Source: Pseudomonadota bacterium (GTDB taxonomy: Bacteria > Pseudomonadota > Alphaproteobacteria > Rhizobiales > Beijerinckiaceae). Taken from it: a DNA stretch of 12,883 nt. Below the pieces are notes generated by a model. It was not told the DNA's origin. It was given only the letters and a program-made list of their open reading frames with translations, and made no database searches. Made by a program: the position numbers and the translations under genes. Where the stretch lies: the NCBI GenBank assembly GCA_023452965.1, contig JAEXUU010000080.1, forward strand, positions 1 through 12,883. Direction: 5' to 3'. Shown here one piece after another: positions 1 to 7,889 of the stretch (positions are counted from its first letter, which is position 1; each line of letters opens with the position of its first letter).

Positions 1-262
1 TCAGCAGGTAGTGCTCGCGGCCGTCCTGGAGCAGGCCGCGCGTCCGCGCGCCATGCATCGGCGCATAGAGGCCGCGCCCGACGGTCAGCCCGCCCGGCAG
101 CATCATGGCTTCCATGTCGATCCGGATATTGTCCCGGTCGGCCGGGCGGAGTTCCAGCCCGCCGACATGGCGCGCGACGAAGTCGTGCACGAAGGCCATC
201 TGTTCCCGGCGCGGGACGTCGTCCGTCCGCAGTCGCATCATCGGGAACGGGGCTGCGGTCAC
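1..262 (-). CDS. AraC-family transcriptional regulator, N-terminal part (partial)
   Basis: This is the first 87 codons of a gene whose 3' end lies beyond the left edge. The translation has the character of the N-terminal sensor domain of AraC-type regulators (the AraC_binding_2/cupin-like family): a start such as RLRTDDVPRREQMAFVHDFV, then ELRP, LPGGLTVGRG and GARTRGLLQDG, matching the usual 'TDD(V/L)PxxxRxxxW/F' opening and the 'xxRT..LLxDGxD' strand. The two C-terminal helix-turn-helix motifs that would bind DNA are outside the window. I chose the GTG at 260-262 because GGGAG lies about 7 bases upstream; ATGs at 239-241 and 236-238 are alternatives. It follows the ABC ATPase on the same strand after 122 bp, so it may control the transporter or an unrelated gene to the left. 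The family call is fairly secure; the target is unknown. Confidence 0.75.
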   Translation of the reverse strand, partial: MTAAPFPMMRLRTDDVPRREQMAFVHDFVARHVGGLELRPADRDNIRIDMEAMMLPGGLTVGRGLYAPMHGARTRGLLQDGREHYLL

Positions 263-384
263 TGCGCTCTCCCGGGGATGATGGCCGGCCGTTATCCTCT
301 ATTATCGGATCGATTTCCGCACAAGCGGCGGGCCAGCGCAGGTTGCAGGATGCACGTTGCGCTCCCTGCACCGGCAGCAGGCCG

Positions 385-1170
385 TCAGGCGTGATGCAGG
401 ATCTGGCCGAGGAACTTGCGCGTGCGCTCGTTCTGCGGGGCCGAGAAGAACTGCTCTGGCGGCGCCATCTCGACGATCTCGCCGGCATCCATGAAGATCA
501 CCCGGTCGGCGACCTTGCGGGCGAAGCCCATCTCATGGGTGACGCAGATCATGGTCATGCCGCTCTCGGCGAGCTCGACCATGGTGTCGAGCACTTCGCT
601 GACCATCTCGGGGTCGAGCGCCGAGGTCGGCTCGTCGAACAGCATGATCTTCGGGTTCATGCAGAGCGAGCGGGCGATCGCGACGCGCTGCTGCTGGCCG
701 CCCGAGAGCTGGATCGGGAACTTCATCGCCTGCTCGGGGATGTGCACCCGCTCGAGCATGACGCGCGCCGCCGCCTCGGCCTCCGCCCTCGGAATGCCGC
801 GCACCTTCATCGGCGCCAGCGTGCAGTTCTCCAGCGCGGTCAGGTGCGGAAACAGGTTGAAGCTCTGGAACACCATGCCGATCTCGCGGCGGACATCCTC
901 GATGCCGCGCAAGCCGGCATGCACCGTGGTGCCGTCGATGACGATCTCGCCGGCCTGATGCTCCTCGAGCTGGTTGAGGCAGCGGATCAGGGTCGACTTG
1001 ACCGAGCCCGACGGGCCGAAGATCACGATGCGCTCGCCGCGCGCCACCGAGAGGTCGATGTTCCGGAGCACATGGAACTCGCCATAGAACTTGTCGACCT
1101 TGCGCATCTGGATGATCGGGGCTTCGTCCGACCTTGCCGCGGGCTTCGTCGCGGTTGCTTCGCTCGCCAT
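385..1170 (-). CDS. Polar amino-acid-type ABC transporter, ATP-binding protein
   Basis: This is the cytoplasmic ATPase that would power the importer encoded upstream (261 residues; the family is usually 240-260). All nucleotide-binding motifs can be placed: Walker [10 protein letters not shown] at 52-60, Q-loop glutamine about 102 ([11 protein letters not shown]), signature LSGGQQQR at 155-162, Walker B IMLFDE at 175-180, D-loop SALD at 183-186 and switch histidine 212 in VTHEMGFA. The [10 protein letters not shown] and [14 protein letters not shown] stretches are typical of GlnQ/HisP-type ATPases for polar amino acids. One oddity is Walker A, which has Val57 where the consensus GxxGxGK(S/T) has glycine; codon GTC at 1000-1002 confirms it. 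It is the last gene of the transporter unit, separated from the binding-protein gene by 88 bp holding a strong hairpin. The start ATG has only a weak purine-rich ribosome site (GAGAAAG). Confidence 0.95.
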   Translation of the reverse strand: MASEATATKPAARSDEAPIIQMRKVDKFYGEFHVLRNIDLSVARGERIVIFGPSGSVKSTLIRCLNQLEEHQAGEIVIDGTTVHAGLRGIEDVRREIGMVFQSFNLFPHLTALENCTLAPMKVRGIPRAEAEAAARVMLERVHIPEQAMKFPIQLSGGQQQRVAIARSLCMNPKIMLFDEPTSALDPEMVSEVLDTMVELAESGMTMICVTHEMGFARKVADRVIFMDAGEIVEMAPPEQFFSAPQNERTRKFLGQILHHA

Positions 1171-1199
1171 CGTTCTTTCTCGTCGCTTGCGTCTTGTGG

Positions 1200-1230
1200 C
1201 GCTGCGCCCGGTGCTTGGCCGGGCGCAGCG
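1200..1230 (-). promoter_or_regulatory. Perfect 12-bp hairpin between binding-protein and ATPase genes
   Basis: CGCTGCGCCCGG (1200-1211) and CCGGGCGCAGCG (1219-1230) form a perfect 12-bp, nearly all G/C stem with a 7-nt loop. It begins 28 bases past the binding-protein stop codon and ends about 30 bases before the ATPase start. No T-run follows on the minus strand, so it is not a canonical intrinsic terminator. Stable hairpins just after periplasmic binding-protein genes are known in other ABC operons, where they protect the upstream mRNA from 3' exonucleases and lower expression of the distal genes. That role is inferred here. Confidence 0.7.
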
Positions 1231-1258
1231 TCGTTGTCTTCGAGCGGAAAGGCCCGGA

Positions 1259-2080
1259 TCAGAACTGCGGCATCGGCGGCAGCTTGGTCAGCTCGACGCC
1301 GAACCAGCGCTTGTTGATCGCCGAGAGCTCACCGTTCTTCTCGATCTCGGCGATGAACTTGTTGGCGAACTCGGCCAGCGCCGTATCGGCCTTGCGGAAG
1401 GCCATGCCGTTGGCCTGCTCGCGCATCGTCAGCTTCGGCTCGATGTTGAGCTGCGGATAGTCCTTGTTGAGCTGGGCGAGGATGGTGTTGCTCGCGCCCA
1501 TCGCCTGAACCTGGCCGGAGATCAGCGCCTGCAGCGCAGTCGCGTCGTCGTCGAAGCGCTTGATCTGGGTGCCCTGCGGGGCGGCCGCGGTGATCGCGGT
1601 GTCCTGCGTCGAGGCGCGGGCGACGCTGATGGTCACCGGCTTCAGATCGTCGGTCGTCTTGATGTTCAGGCTCTTGGGGGCGAGCACATAGATCGTCAGC
1701 GAGCTGTAGGGGTTCGAGAACAGAACCTGCTTCGAGCGCTCGGCGGTGATGCCGAAGGTCGCGATCAGCACGTCGACCTTGTTGGTCAGGAGGTAGGGGA
1801 TGCGGTTCGGGCCGGTGACCGGGACGAGCTCGAGCTTGACCCCGAGCGCCTTCGCCATCAGCGCGGCGACGTCAGCGTCGTAGCCGGCCGGCTGCTGCTG
1901 GGCGTCGGTGCCGCCGAAGGGCGGGTAGTCGGTCAGCAGGCCGACCATGAGCTTGCCGCGGGCCTTGATCTCCTCCGGGGTGGCGGCCTTGGCCGGGGCG
2001 GTGCCGAGGGCTGCGGCGGCGAAGCCGGCGAGGACCAGTGCGCCGAGGCTGCGGCGGGCGATGGACTTGAACAGGGACAT
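1259..2080 (-). CDS. ABC transporter periplasmic substrate-binding protein (SBP_bac_3 family)
   Basis: This is a 273-residue periplasmic binding protein that would deliver ligand to the adjacent permeases. A Sec signal peptide covers about residues 1-32: basic [10 protein letters not shown], a hydrophobic core, and a likely cleavage after APAKA. The mature part is typical of the polar amino-acid family: [14 protein letters not shown] at 43-56, [11 protein letters not shown] at 66-76, [22 protein letters not shown] at 91-112, and [14 protein letters not shown] at 112-125. Arg115 aligns by eye with the HisJ arginine that grips the ligand carboxylate. The aspartate that pairs with the alpha-ammonium group in HisJ/GltI-type proteins seems absent: the region reads [14 protein letters not shown] (188-201). 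A good AGGAG ribosome site lies upstream. It sits 51 bp after the second permease gene. The ligand is probably a small carboxylate or modified amino acid, related to the downstream CoA pathway; this is inference. Confidence 0.92.
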   Translation of the reverse strand: MSLFKSIARRSLGALVLAGFAAAALGTAPAKAATPEEIKARGKLMVGLLTDYPPFGGTDAQQQPAGYDADVAALMAKALGVKLELVPVTGPNRIPYLLTNKVDVLIATFGITAERSKQVLFSNPYSSLTIYVLAPKSLNIKTTDDLKPVTISVARASTQDTAITAAAPQGTQIKRFDDDATALQALISGQVQAMGASNTILAQLNKDYPQLNIEPKLTMREQANGMAFRKADTALAEFANKFIAEIEKNGELSAINKRWFGVELTKLPPMPQF

Positions 2081-2131
2081 CAGGCGTTTCTCCTCAGATT
2101 GCCTTTTTCGGGGTGGGCTTGGGCCGTCGCG

Positions 2132-2782
2132 CTAGCGCGCGGCGACCAGGAGCTTGCGCTCCATTCGCTTGCTGTAGGCCGAGAGCGGCCAGCAGATCAG
2201 GAAGTAGACCAGCGCGACCAGCGCGAAGATCGTGAAGGGCCGGAAGGTGGCGTTGTTGATCACCTGGGCGGCGCGGGTCAGCTCGACGAAGCCGATGATC
2301 GAGGCCAGCGAGGTGCCCTTGATCAGTTGCACCAGGAAGCCGATCGTCGGCGGGATCGCGATGCGGATCGCCTGCGGCACGATGATCAGCGCCATCTTCG
2401 GGGTGTAGCGCAGGCCGAGCGAGGTCGCCGCCTCCCACTGGCCGCGCGGCACGACCTCGATGGCGCCGCGCCAGATCTCGCCGAGGAAGGCGCTTGCATG
2501 CAGCGACAGCCCGAGCGCCGCCGCGGTCCAGGGGTCGACCGACCAGCCGAACAGCCCCGGCACGAAGAAGGCAAGGAAGAGCTGCATCAGCAGCGGCGTA
2601 CCCTGGAACAGCTTGATGTAGCCGTTCGAGGCGAGCCGGAGCCATTTGAACTCGCTGGTGCGGGCGAGCGCCACCAGCGCACCGCCAAGCGCGCCGCCGA
2701 GGAAGGCGACGAGCGAGAGCAGCAGGGTCCAGCGCACCGCGGCGAGGATGAAGATGATTTCGTTGGGTCCAAGTTCACGCAT
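2132..2782 (-). CDS. Polar amino-acid-type ABC transporter permease (second)
   Basis: This is an inner-membrane permease of 216 residues, normal for the HisMQ/GlnP group. Hydrophobic segments are visible at about 10-40, 62-80, 85-105, 145-165 and 183-203. The QGTPLLMQ motif at 60-67 and the EAA loop GQWEAATSLGL at 114-124, which couples to the ATPase, are both present and follow the family pattern. It starts 10 bp after the stop codon of the first permease and is followed after 51 bp by the binding-protein gene, so the two permeases would form a heterodimer made from one transcript. The C-terminus (YSKRMERKLL) is basic and cytoplasmic. The transport class is clear, the substrate is not. Confidence 0.93.
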   Translation of the reverse strand: MRELGPNEIIFILAAVRWTLLLSLVAFLGGALGGALVALARTSEFKWLRLASNGYIKLFQGTPLLMQLFLAFFVPGLFGWSVDPWTAAALGLSLHASAFLGEIWRGAIEVVPRGQWEAATSLGLRYTPKMALIIVPQAIRIAIPPTIGFLVQLIKGTSLASIIGFVELTRAAQVINNATFRPFTIFALVALVYFLICWPLSAYSKRMERKLLVAAR

Positions 2783-2792
2783 CGTCTCAGAC

Positions 2793-3461
2793 CTACCGGG
2801 TTGGCTTGCGCAGGAAGGTGCGCTCGATCGCGGCGAAGGCCGTCCAGAAGAAGACGGACAGGGCGAGATACATGCAGGTGACGATGAAATAGACCTCGAA
2901 ACTGCGGAAGGTGCGCGATTGGATGTCGCCGGCGACGGCGGTCAATTCGCTCGCCGCGATCACCGAGCAGACGCTCGAATTCAGCATCAGCAGGATGAAC
3001 TGGCTGGTCAGCGAGGGATAGATCGCCTGGATCGCCGGCTTCAGGATGATGTAGCGGAAAATCTGCAGCGGCCGCATGCCGAGCGATTTTCCGGCCTCGA
3101 CTTGGCCCTTCTGGATGCTCTCGATGCCGGCCCGGATGATCTCGATGCCATAGGCGCCGACATTGACGACCAGCGCGATCAGCGCCGCCGTGTTGGACGA
3201 GAATTTGAGGCCGAGCTCCGGCAGTCCGAAATAGATCATGAAGATCTGGATCAGGAACGGCGTGTTGCGGATCAGCTCGATATAGCCGTCGATGATCGAC
3301 ACGAGCCATTTCGGGCCCGAGGTCTTGCCGAGGGCCCCTCCGACAGCGACGATCATGCCGATAGCCATCGCCGCGGCCGAAAGCACCAGCGAATTGATCA
3401 GCCCGTGCAGCAGTTCCGGCCATGCTTCGAAGACCGACGCGAAATCGAACTCATAGCTCAT
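2793..3461 (-). CDS. Polar amino-acid-type ABC transporter permease (first)
   Basis: This 222-residue inner-membrane permease of the HisMQ/GlnP group would be the partner of the permease just downstream. Hydrophobic segments lie at about 20-44, 68-80, 90-106, 150-172 and 190-211. The family motif RNTPFLIQIFMIYFGLP is at 65-81. The EAA coupling loop reads GQVEAGKSLGM at 119-129, with glycine for the last alanine of 'EAA', a common variation. It is the first gene of the transporter unit. A strong GGAGGGG ribosome site sits about 9 bases before the ATG. The 116 bp upstream, back to the dehydrogenase gene, could hold its own promoter, or the unit may be read through from the LacI operon. I could not identify a convincing promoter there. 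Confidence 0.93.
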   Translation of the reverse strand: MSYEFDFASVFEAWPELLHGLINSLVLSAAAMAIGMIVAVGGALGKTSGPKWLVSIIDGYIELIRNTPFLIQIFMIYFGLPELGLKFSSNTAALIALVVNVGAYGIEIIRAGIESIQKGQVEAGKSLGMRPLQIFRYIILKPAIQAIYPSLTSQFILLMLNSSVCSVIAASELTAVAGDIQSRTFRSFEVYFIVTCMYLALSVFFWTAFAAIERTFLRKPTR

Positions 3462-3577
3462 TCAGCGTGTCCCCTCCGGGGATGAGCAAGTCTTTGCTGT
3501 CATTGCGCGCCCTGCTCCTTGTCCTTTGGCGGCGGCCGCCACTTCATCTGCATCGAATCTGAAGGCGGCGAACCTAA

Positions 3578-4342
3578 CTACAGGCGCGGAATCATCAAGC
3601 CGCCATCGGCATTGATCACAGTTCCCGTCGCATAGGCGAAGCCGCCGCTTGCCAGACCGACCACGCAGCGCGCGACGTCCTCTCCCTCGCCCCAGCGCCC
3701 GGCCGGGATCAAGCCGTCGGCGATGCGGGCATCGTATTTCGCCGCGACCTTCGCGGTCATGTCGGTGCGGATCACGCCCGGCCGGACCTCGAAGACCGGA
3801 ATGCCTTCCGGTGCGAGCCTGACGGCGAGCGCCTTCGCCCACATCGAAAGGCCGATCTTCGAGCCGCAATACTGGGCCCGGTCGATCGAGACCAGTTCCG
3901 TGCTGGCCGAGGTGATGAACACGATCGCCTGATGCCGGTCCTTGCCCTGGCCGATCATCGCCTTGGCGACCTCCTGGCTCAGGAAGGCGGCGCCGCGCAG
4001 GTTGACCCCCATGACGAGATCATAGGATTCCGGCGTGATCTCCAGCATGTCGCCGCGCACTGGCGCGCCGATTCCGGCATTCGAGACGAAGAGGTCGAGC
4101 CGGCCGAATTCGCGCAGGACGCTGGCGACGAGATCGGCATGGCTCTCGATCGCGGTGACATCGTGCCGCATGAACAAGGTGCGGGCGCCGGCCTCGGCGA
4201 AGGCCGCCTTGGCCGAGGCGACGGCCTCGTCCTCGGCGATATCGGTGAAGGCGATGTCATGGCCGGCCTGTGCGAGGGCAAGGCCGATGGCGCGGCCGAT
4301 GCCGCGGCGTCCACCGGTGATCAGGGCGACGGGACGTGTCAT
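3578..4342 (-). CDS. SDR-family NAD(P)-dependent oxidoreductase (FabG-like)
   Basis: This is a classical short-chain dehydrogenase of 254 residues. The cofactor motif TGGRRGIG is at 9-16, NAG at 88-90, the catalytic serine about 145 (ITSAS), and the YxxxK pair at Tyr158 and Lys162 (QYCGSK). The usual RPGVIRTDM follows at 187-195 and INADGG at 243-248. Asp34 at the end of the second strand favours NAD, while Arg12-Arg13 could accept NADP. I start at the ATG at 4340-4342 rather than an upstream in-frame ATG (4403-4405), because the fold begins at once, GGGGGG precedes it, and it sits one base after the hydratase stop (TGAGATG), a coupled junction. In this operon the likely job is oxidation of a 3-hydroxyacyl-CoA or hydroxy acid made by the hydratase; exact substrate unknown. 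Confidence 0.92.
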   Translation of the reverse strand: MTRPVALITGGRRGIGRAIGLALAQAGHDIAFTDIAEDEAVASAKAAFAEAGARTLFMRHDVTAIESHADLVASVLREFGRLDLFVSNAGIGAPVRGDMLEITPESYDLVMGVNLRGAAFLSQEVAKAMIGQGKDRHQAIVFITSASTELVSIDRAQYCGSKIGLSMWAKALAVRLAPEGIPVFEVRPGVIRTDMTAKVAAKYDARIADGLIPAGRWGEGEDVARCVVGLASGGFAYATGTVINADGGLMIPRL

Positions 4343-4343
4343 C

Positions 4344-5117
4344 TCAGGCCCCCCGGTAGCTTGGCGGACGCTTGTCGTTGAAGGCGCCGACGCCTTCCTT
4401 GACATCGTCCGTATAGGAGACGAGCGAGGTCGCCAGCGTCTCCATGATCGCGGCGCGGTCCTCGTCCTCGGCGGCGTTGATCAATTGCTTGACCACCATG
4501 TTTGCCACCGGGCCGCGCGTCAGCACGCGCTCGGCCACGACCTTGGCCGCTGCCAGCGCGCCACCCTTCTCGACGACCTCATCGACGATCCCGAGCGACA
4601 GCGCCGTCTCGGCGGTGATGATCTCGCCGGTGAGGGCGAGGCGGCGGGCGACGCGCCCGCCGAGGCGCTTGACCAGGCGCTGCGTGCCCGACCAGCCCGG
4701 GATCATGCCGAGCCCGCTTTCGGGCAGGCCGATCTTGGCCTGGACCTCGCAGATCCGGATATCGGCGGTGACGGCGAGCTCGAGCCCGCCGCCGAGCGCA
4801 TGGCCGTTCATCGCCGCGATCACCGGCGGCTTCATCCGCGCCAGCTTGTCGAAGACGCGATGGCCGGAGCGGACCCAGCCCTGGCCCATCTCCAGCGGCG
4901 AAAGCCCGCCCCAGGCGACGATGTCGCCGCCGGCGCAGAAGGCCTTGCCTTCGCCGGTCAGGATCACGGCGCGCACCGAACGGTCGGCATCGATCGTCTC
5001 TGCATGGCGGCCGAGCAGCGCGACCATGACGTCGTCGAGCGCGTTGAGCTTTTCCGGGCGGGCGAGAGTGATGATCGCGAGCCCGCCCGCGATCTCGAGG
5101 GTGACGGGATCGCTCAT
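4344..5117 (-). CDS. Enoyl-CoA hydratase/isomerase family protein
   Basis: This is a 257-residue crotonase-fold protein, the usual family length. The oxyanion-hole regions are KAFCAGGDI (58-66) and HALGGGLELAVTADIR (106-121). Both acid/base glutamates of true hydratases can be placed: Glu113 in GGGLE and Glu133 in LPESGLGMIPG, with the same 20-residue spacing as Glu144/Glu164 of the rat mitochondrial enzyme. It should therefore be able to add water to a 2-enoyl-CoA. The start ATG overlaps the CoA-transferase stop codon (ATGA, 4 bp) and the stop is one base from the dehydrogenase ATG, so the three enzymes are translationally coupled. It most likely hydrates the product of the acyl-CoA dehydrogenase encoded on the other strand. 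Other crotonase reactions (isomerase, hydrolase) are possible but less favoured by the glutamate pair. Confidence 0.93.
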   Translation of the reverse strand: MSDPVTLEIAGGLAIITLARPEKLNALDDVMVALLGRHAETIDADRSVRAVILTGEGKAFCAGGDIVAWGGLSPLEMGQGWVRSGHRVFDKLARMKPPVIAAMNGHALGGGLELAVTADIRICEVQAKIGLPESGLGMIPGWSGTQRLVKRLGGRVARRLALTGEIITAETALSLGIVDEVVEKGGALAAAKVVAERVLTRGPVANMVVKQLINAAEDEDRAAIMETLATSLVSYTDDVKEGVGAFNDKRPPSYRGA

Positions 5118-6706
5118 GCGGCCCTCCGGGGAATGGCGAGGCCGAGCAGGGCCTCCTGGAACAGCGCCGCGTCCATCAGCTTCGGCGGCTGCGGCACCAG
5201 CAGCGGGAACTCGGCCTGGGCGAGGATGTCGCGCTCGAGGTCGACGCCGGGCGCGATCTCGCTGACGACGATGCCCTCGGCCGTCAGCTTCATCACGCAG
5301 CGCTCGGTGATGTAGGTGATGTCCTGGCCCTGGGCGATGGCGCGCGGGCCCGAGAAGGAGATGTGCTCGACGGCCTCGACCAGCTTCCTGACCTTGCCTT
5401 CCTTCTCGATGACCAGCTTGCCGTCTGCGATGCCGAGCTTGGCGCCGGCGCTGAAATAGCCGGAGAAGACGATGCGCCGGGCGCGGGCGGTTATGTCGAT
5501 GAAGCCGCCGGCTCCGGCGGTGACATGCGGGCGCACCCCGAGCTTCGAGACGTTGACCGAGCCCTGCCTGTCGATCTGCAGGAAGGAGAGCAACGACATG
5601 TCGAAGCCGGCGCCCTGGAAATAGGTGAACTGGTAGGGCGAGGGCACGATCGCCTCGGCATTGGAGGCGCAGCCGAACTGGAATTCGAGCAGCGGCACGC
5701 CGCCGACGGCACCCTGCTCGATCACCCAGGTGACGGCGCCGTGCTGGCCTTCCTCGATCAGGATGCGCGGCACGTTGGCCGAGATGCCGAAGCCGATATT
5801 GACGGCGTCGCCATGGCGCAGCTCCTGCGCGACACGCCGCGCGATCACCTTGGCGACGTCGAAGGCCGGGGTCGCGAAGCTCGACAGCGGCCGGGCGATT
5901 TCGCCGGAGATCGCGGGGTCGTAGACCGTCTGCGTCGGCTGCATCTGCTCGGGCGCGACGACGATGGCGTCGACGAGGATGCCGGGCACGAAGACCTGCT
6001 GCGGCTTCAGCGAGCCGGCGGCGACGACGCGCTTCACCTGGGCGATGACGATGCCGCCATTGTTGCGGACGGAGAGCGCCTGGTCGAGCGGGCCGAGATA
6101 GCCCCCCTCGTGCTCATAGGAGAGGTTGCCGCGCTCATCGGCCGTGGTGGCGCGGATGATAGCGACCTTCGGCACGATGCTGCGGAAATAGAGCCAGTCC
6201 TCGCCGTCGAACTCGACGCGGCTGACGATCGGCTCGGCAGCGGCGCGCGCGTTCATGGCGCAGCCCTGGTTCCCGGGGTCGACGAAGGTCTCCATGCCGA
6301 TCTTGGTCAGCACGCCCGGGCGCTTGGCCGCCGCCTCGCGATGCATGTCGAACAGGATGCCGCTCGGCACGTTGTAGGCCGGGATCTCGTTGCCGGTGAC
6401 CATCTTCCAGATCGCCGGCGGCTCGGCGCTCGACGGGCCGGAAGGGTAGGAGCCGCCGAGGATGCGTGCGAGCAGGCCGGGCTTGGCGAGGTGGTCGATG
6501 CCCTTGATACCGGACATGTCGCCGGCGGCGATCGGGTGCAGCGTCGTCAGCTTCTTAGGGTGCCCGCTGGCGTCGAAGCGGCGGCCGATCGCGGCCAGAA
6601 CCGCATCCGGGCAGCCCAGTCCGGTAGACGAGGAGACGGTGACGATCGCCTCGTCCGGGATCAGGGCGGCGGCTTCGTCTGCGGTGAGGATGCGGGGGAA
6701 CGCCAT
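5114..6706 (-). CDS. Acyl-CoA:carboxylate CoA-transferase (family I, propionate CoA-transferase/YdiF-like)
   Basis: This 530-residue protein has both halves (alpha and beta) of a family I CoA-transferase on one chain, as in YdiF and propionate CoA-transferase. The N-terminal half has the opening VSSSTGLGCPDAVLAAI (24-40) and PKVAIIRATTADERGNLSYE (179-198). The C-terminal half has VNIGFGISANVP (302-313) and the catalytic region WVIEQGAVGG (327-336), where Glu330 would form the glutamyl-CoA thioester. Such enzymes swap CoA between short-chain acids without ATP. The role proposed here is to activate the imported acid for the dehydrogenase and hydratase of this locus. It follows the LacI gene by 28 bp and overlaps the hydratase start by 4 bp. 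The family is clear; the acid used is not readable from the sequence. Confidence 0.94.
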   Translation of the reverse strand: MAFPRILTADEAAALIPDEAIVTVSSSTGLGCPDAVLAAIGRRFDASGHPKKLTTLHPIAAGDMSGIKGIDHLAKPGLLARILGGSYPSGPSSAEPPAIWKMVTGNEIPAYNVPSGILFDMHREAAAKRPGVLTKIGMETFVDPGNQGCAMNARAAAEPIVSRVEFDGEDWLYFRSIVPKVAIIRATTADERGNLSYEHEGGYLGPLDQALSVRNNGGIVIAQVKRVVAAGSLKPQQVFVPGILVDAIVVAPEQMQPTQTVYDPAISGEIARPLSSFATPAFDVAKVIARRVAQELRHGDAVNIGFGISANVPRILIEEGQHGAVTWVIEQGAVGGVPLLEFQFGCASNAEAIVPSPYQFTYFQGAGFDMSLLSFLQIDRQGSVNVSKLGVRPHVTAGAGGFIDITARARRIVFSGYFSAGAKLGIADGKLVIEKEGKVRKLVEAVEHISFSGPRAIAQGQDITYITERCVMKLTAEGIVVSEIAPGVDLERDILAQAEFPLLVPQPPKLMDAALFQEALLGLAIPRRAA

Positions 6707-6734
6707 CTTGCTTTCGTCCGGTTGTAAAAGGGGG

Positions 6735-7787
6735 TCAGCCGGCGGCCGTCAGCGCATGCTGATAGGCGCCGCAGGATTCGCGGATCATGAGTTCGGCCGG
6801 ACCGACATGGCTGGTCGCCGGCGCCGCGCGATTGGTGATGCGCTCGAGCAGCATCGCCGCTGCGCGCTCGCCGAGCCCGACGGCGTCTACCGCGATCGTG
6901 GTCAGGGCCGGCGAGACATGCCGGGCCTCGCTGGTGTCGTCGAAACCGACGATGGCGATGTCGCGGCCGACGACGAGGCCGCGCCGGGCGGCGGCGAGCA
7001 TGGCGCCGATGGCGACGACGTCGTTGTAGCAGACCACGGCGGTCGGCCGGTTTGGCAGGGCGAGCGCCGAGCTCATCGCGCTGAAGCCGCCGTCGCGGGT
7101 CGGCATGCATTCGAGGTTCAGGCCGGGATCGATCGCGACGCCGGCCTTCGCCATGGCCTCGCTGAAGCCCTGGTGCCGATCCTGCCGGACCACCATCGAA
7201 TTCATGCCGCCGAGATAGGCGATGCGCCGGTGCCCGAGATTGAGGAGATGGCGGGTGATCCTGGCCGAGCCCGCGACATTGTCCGGCACCACGGAGCTCG
7301 CCGCGACGCCCGGCAGACGGCGGATCGCGACCAGCAGCGCCGTCTCCGGCCCGCTCGCCAGCGCCAGCTCCTCGGCCGTGGTGTCGAGCGCCGGGCAGAG
7401 GATGATGCCGCCGGCGCCGTGCTCGCGCATCATCCGCATGACCTGGCTCTGGCGGACGACACTCTCGGAGGTATTCGCCATGAAGGCGACATAGCCGGCC
7501 ATCTGCAGCACGGTTTCGACGCCGATCGCGAACTCGGCGAAGAACGGGTTGGAGAGGTCGTTGAGAACGAGGCCGACGATCTTGGACTGCGTGTTGCGCA
7601 GATTGGCGGCGCCGCGATTATAGACGTAGCCGAGCTCGTCCATCACCTGGAGGATGCGCTCGCGCGTCTCGGGCTTGACGCTGCCGCGGCCGGTCAGGAC
7701 GAGCGAGACCGTCGATTTCGAGACGCCGGCGGCGTCCGCGATCTCGATGATCGTCACCTTGTCCCTGGGCTGCGCCCCTTGCGGCAT
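6735..7787 (-). CDS. LacI-family transcriptional regulator
   Basis: This 350-residue regulator has the full LacI architecture. The helix-turn-helix is at 11-30 (VTIIEIADAAGVSKSTVSLV), followed by GRGSVKPETRERILQVMDELGY and the hinge AANLR with Leu63. The periplasmic-binding-like ligand domain runs from about 70, with landmarks YNDVVAIGAML (254-264), GRDIAIVGFDD (274-284), PALTTIAVD (293-301) and MIRESCG (334-340). It is the first gene of the minus-strand operon, 28 bp ahead of the CoA-transferase. Two copies of TGGAACGTTCCA, a typical LacI-family operator with central CG, lie in the divergent gap at 7824-7835 and 7919-7930. It therefore probably represses itself, the CoA enzymes and the DUF993/acyl-CoA dehydrogenase unit, and releases on binding a pathway metabolite. 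The ligand is unknown. Confidence 0.95.
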   Translation of the reverse strand: MPQGAQPRDKVTIIEIADAAGVSKSTVSLVLTGRGSVKPETRERILQVMDELGYVYNRGAANLRNTQSKIVGLVLNDLSNPFFAEFAIGVETVLQMAGYVAFMANTSESVVRQSQVMRMMREHGAGGIILCPALDTTAEELALASGPETALLVAIRRLPGVAASSVVPDNVAGSARITRHLLNLGHRRIAYLGGMNSMVVRQDRHQGFSEAMAKAGVAIDPGLNLECMPTRDGGFSAMSSALALPNRPTAVVCYNDVVAIGAMLAAARRGLVVGRDIAIVGFDDTSEARHVSPALTTIAVDAVGLGERAAAMLLERITNRAAPATSHVGPAELMIRESCGAYQHALTAAG

Positions 7788-7823
7788 CGCTTCGTCCCGT
7801 TTGCCCGAAGGCCTTGTTGAATT

Positions 7824-7835
7824 TGGAACGTTCCA
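7824..7835. promoter_or_regulatory. Operator 1 for the LacI-type regulator
   Basis: TGGAACGTTCCA is a perfect 12-bp palindrome with central CG. The wider 18 bp (7821-7838) matches its own complement at 16 positions. It lies 36 bp upstream of the LacI-family start codon, downstream of a candidate TATAAT on the minus strand, where a bound repressor would block initiation or early elongation. The assignment as LacI operator rests on the palindrome, its repetition 95 bp away and the adjacent regulator gene. Confidence 0.8.
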
Positions 7836-7889
7836 TATCAGCGCGCGAGATGTGTGGCAATATCTCTCTTTGAATCGCCAAAAGAATGA

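Noticed and set aside
263..384. Possible terminator and AraC-gene promoter in the 122-bp gap
   Set aside because: Only 5-bp stems (CCTGC/GCAGG) and a GATAAT without a matching -35 at normal spacing were found, so nothing can be called.
1091..2881. A 596-codon open frame on the plus strand
   Set aside because: It runs antisense to the binding-protein and permease genes, and its product is Arg/Glu/Leu-rich low-complexity sequence without domains, the typical mirror of GC-rich coding DNA.
3470..3482. TCCCC-TCC-GGGGA mini-hairpin covering the ribosome site of the first permease
   Set aside because: A 5-bp stem with a 3-base loop follows almost automatically from a strong GGAGGGG site next to C-rich bases; not enough to claim a regulatory switch.
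3500..3553. A 17-codon open frame (MQMKWRPPPKDKEQGAQ) between the dehydrogenase and first permease genes
   Set aside because: There is no ribosome site before its ATG and it is too short to judge from one sequence. It would deserve attention only if conserved in relatives.
4343..4405. Longer form of the dehydrogenase starting at an upstream ATG (4403-4405)
   Set aside because: The extra 21 residues overlap the hydratase C-terminus, precede the first beta strand of the fold and have no ribosome site; the ATG at 4340-4342 gives a normal family length.
5363..6727. A 454-codon open frame on the plus strand
   Set aside because: It is antisense to the CoA-transferase gene, whose motifs and couplings are clear; the product is an Asp/Gly/Arg-rich shadow translation.
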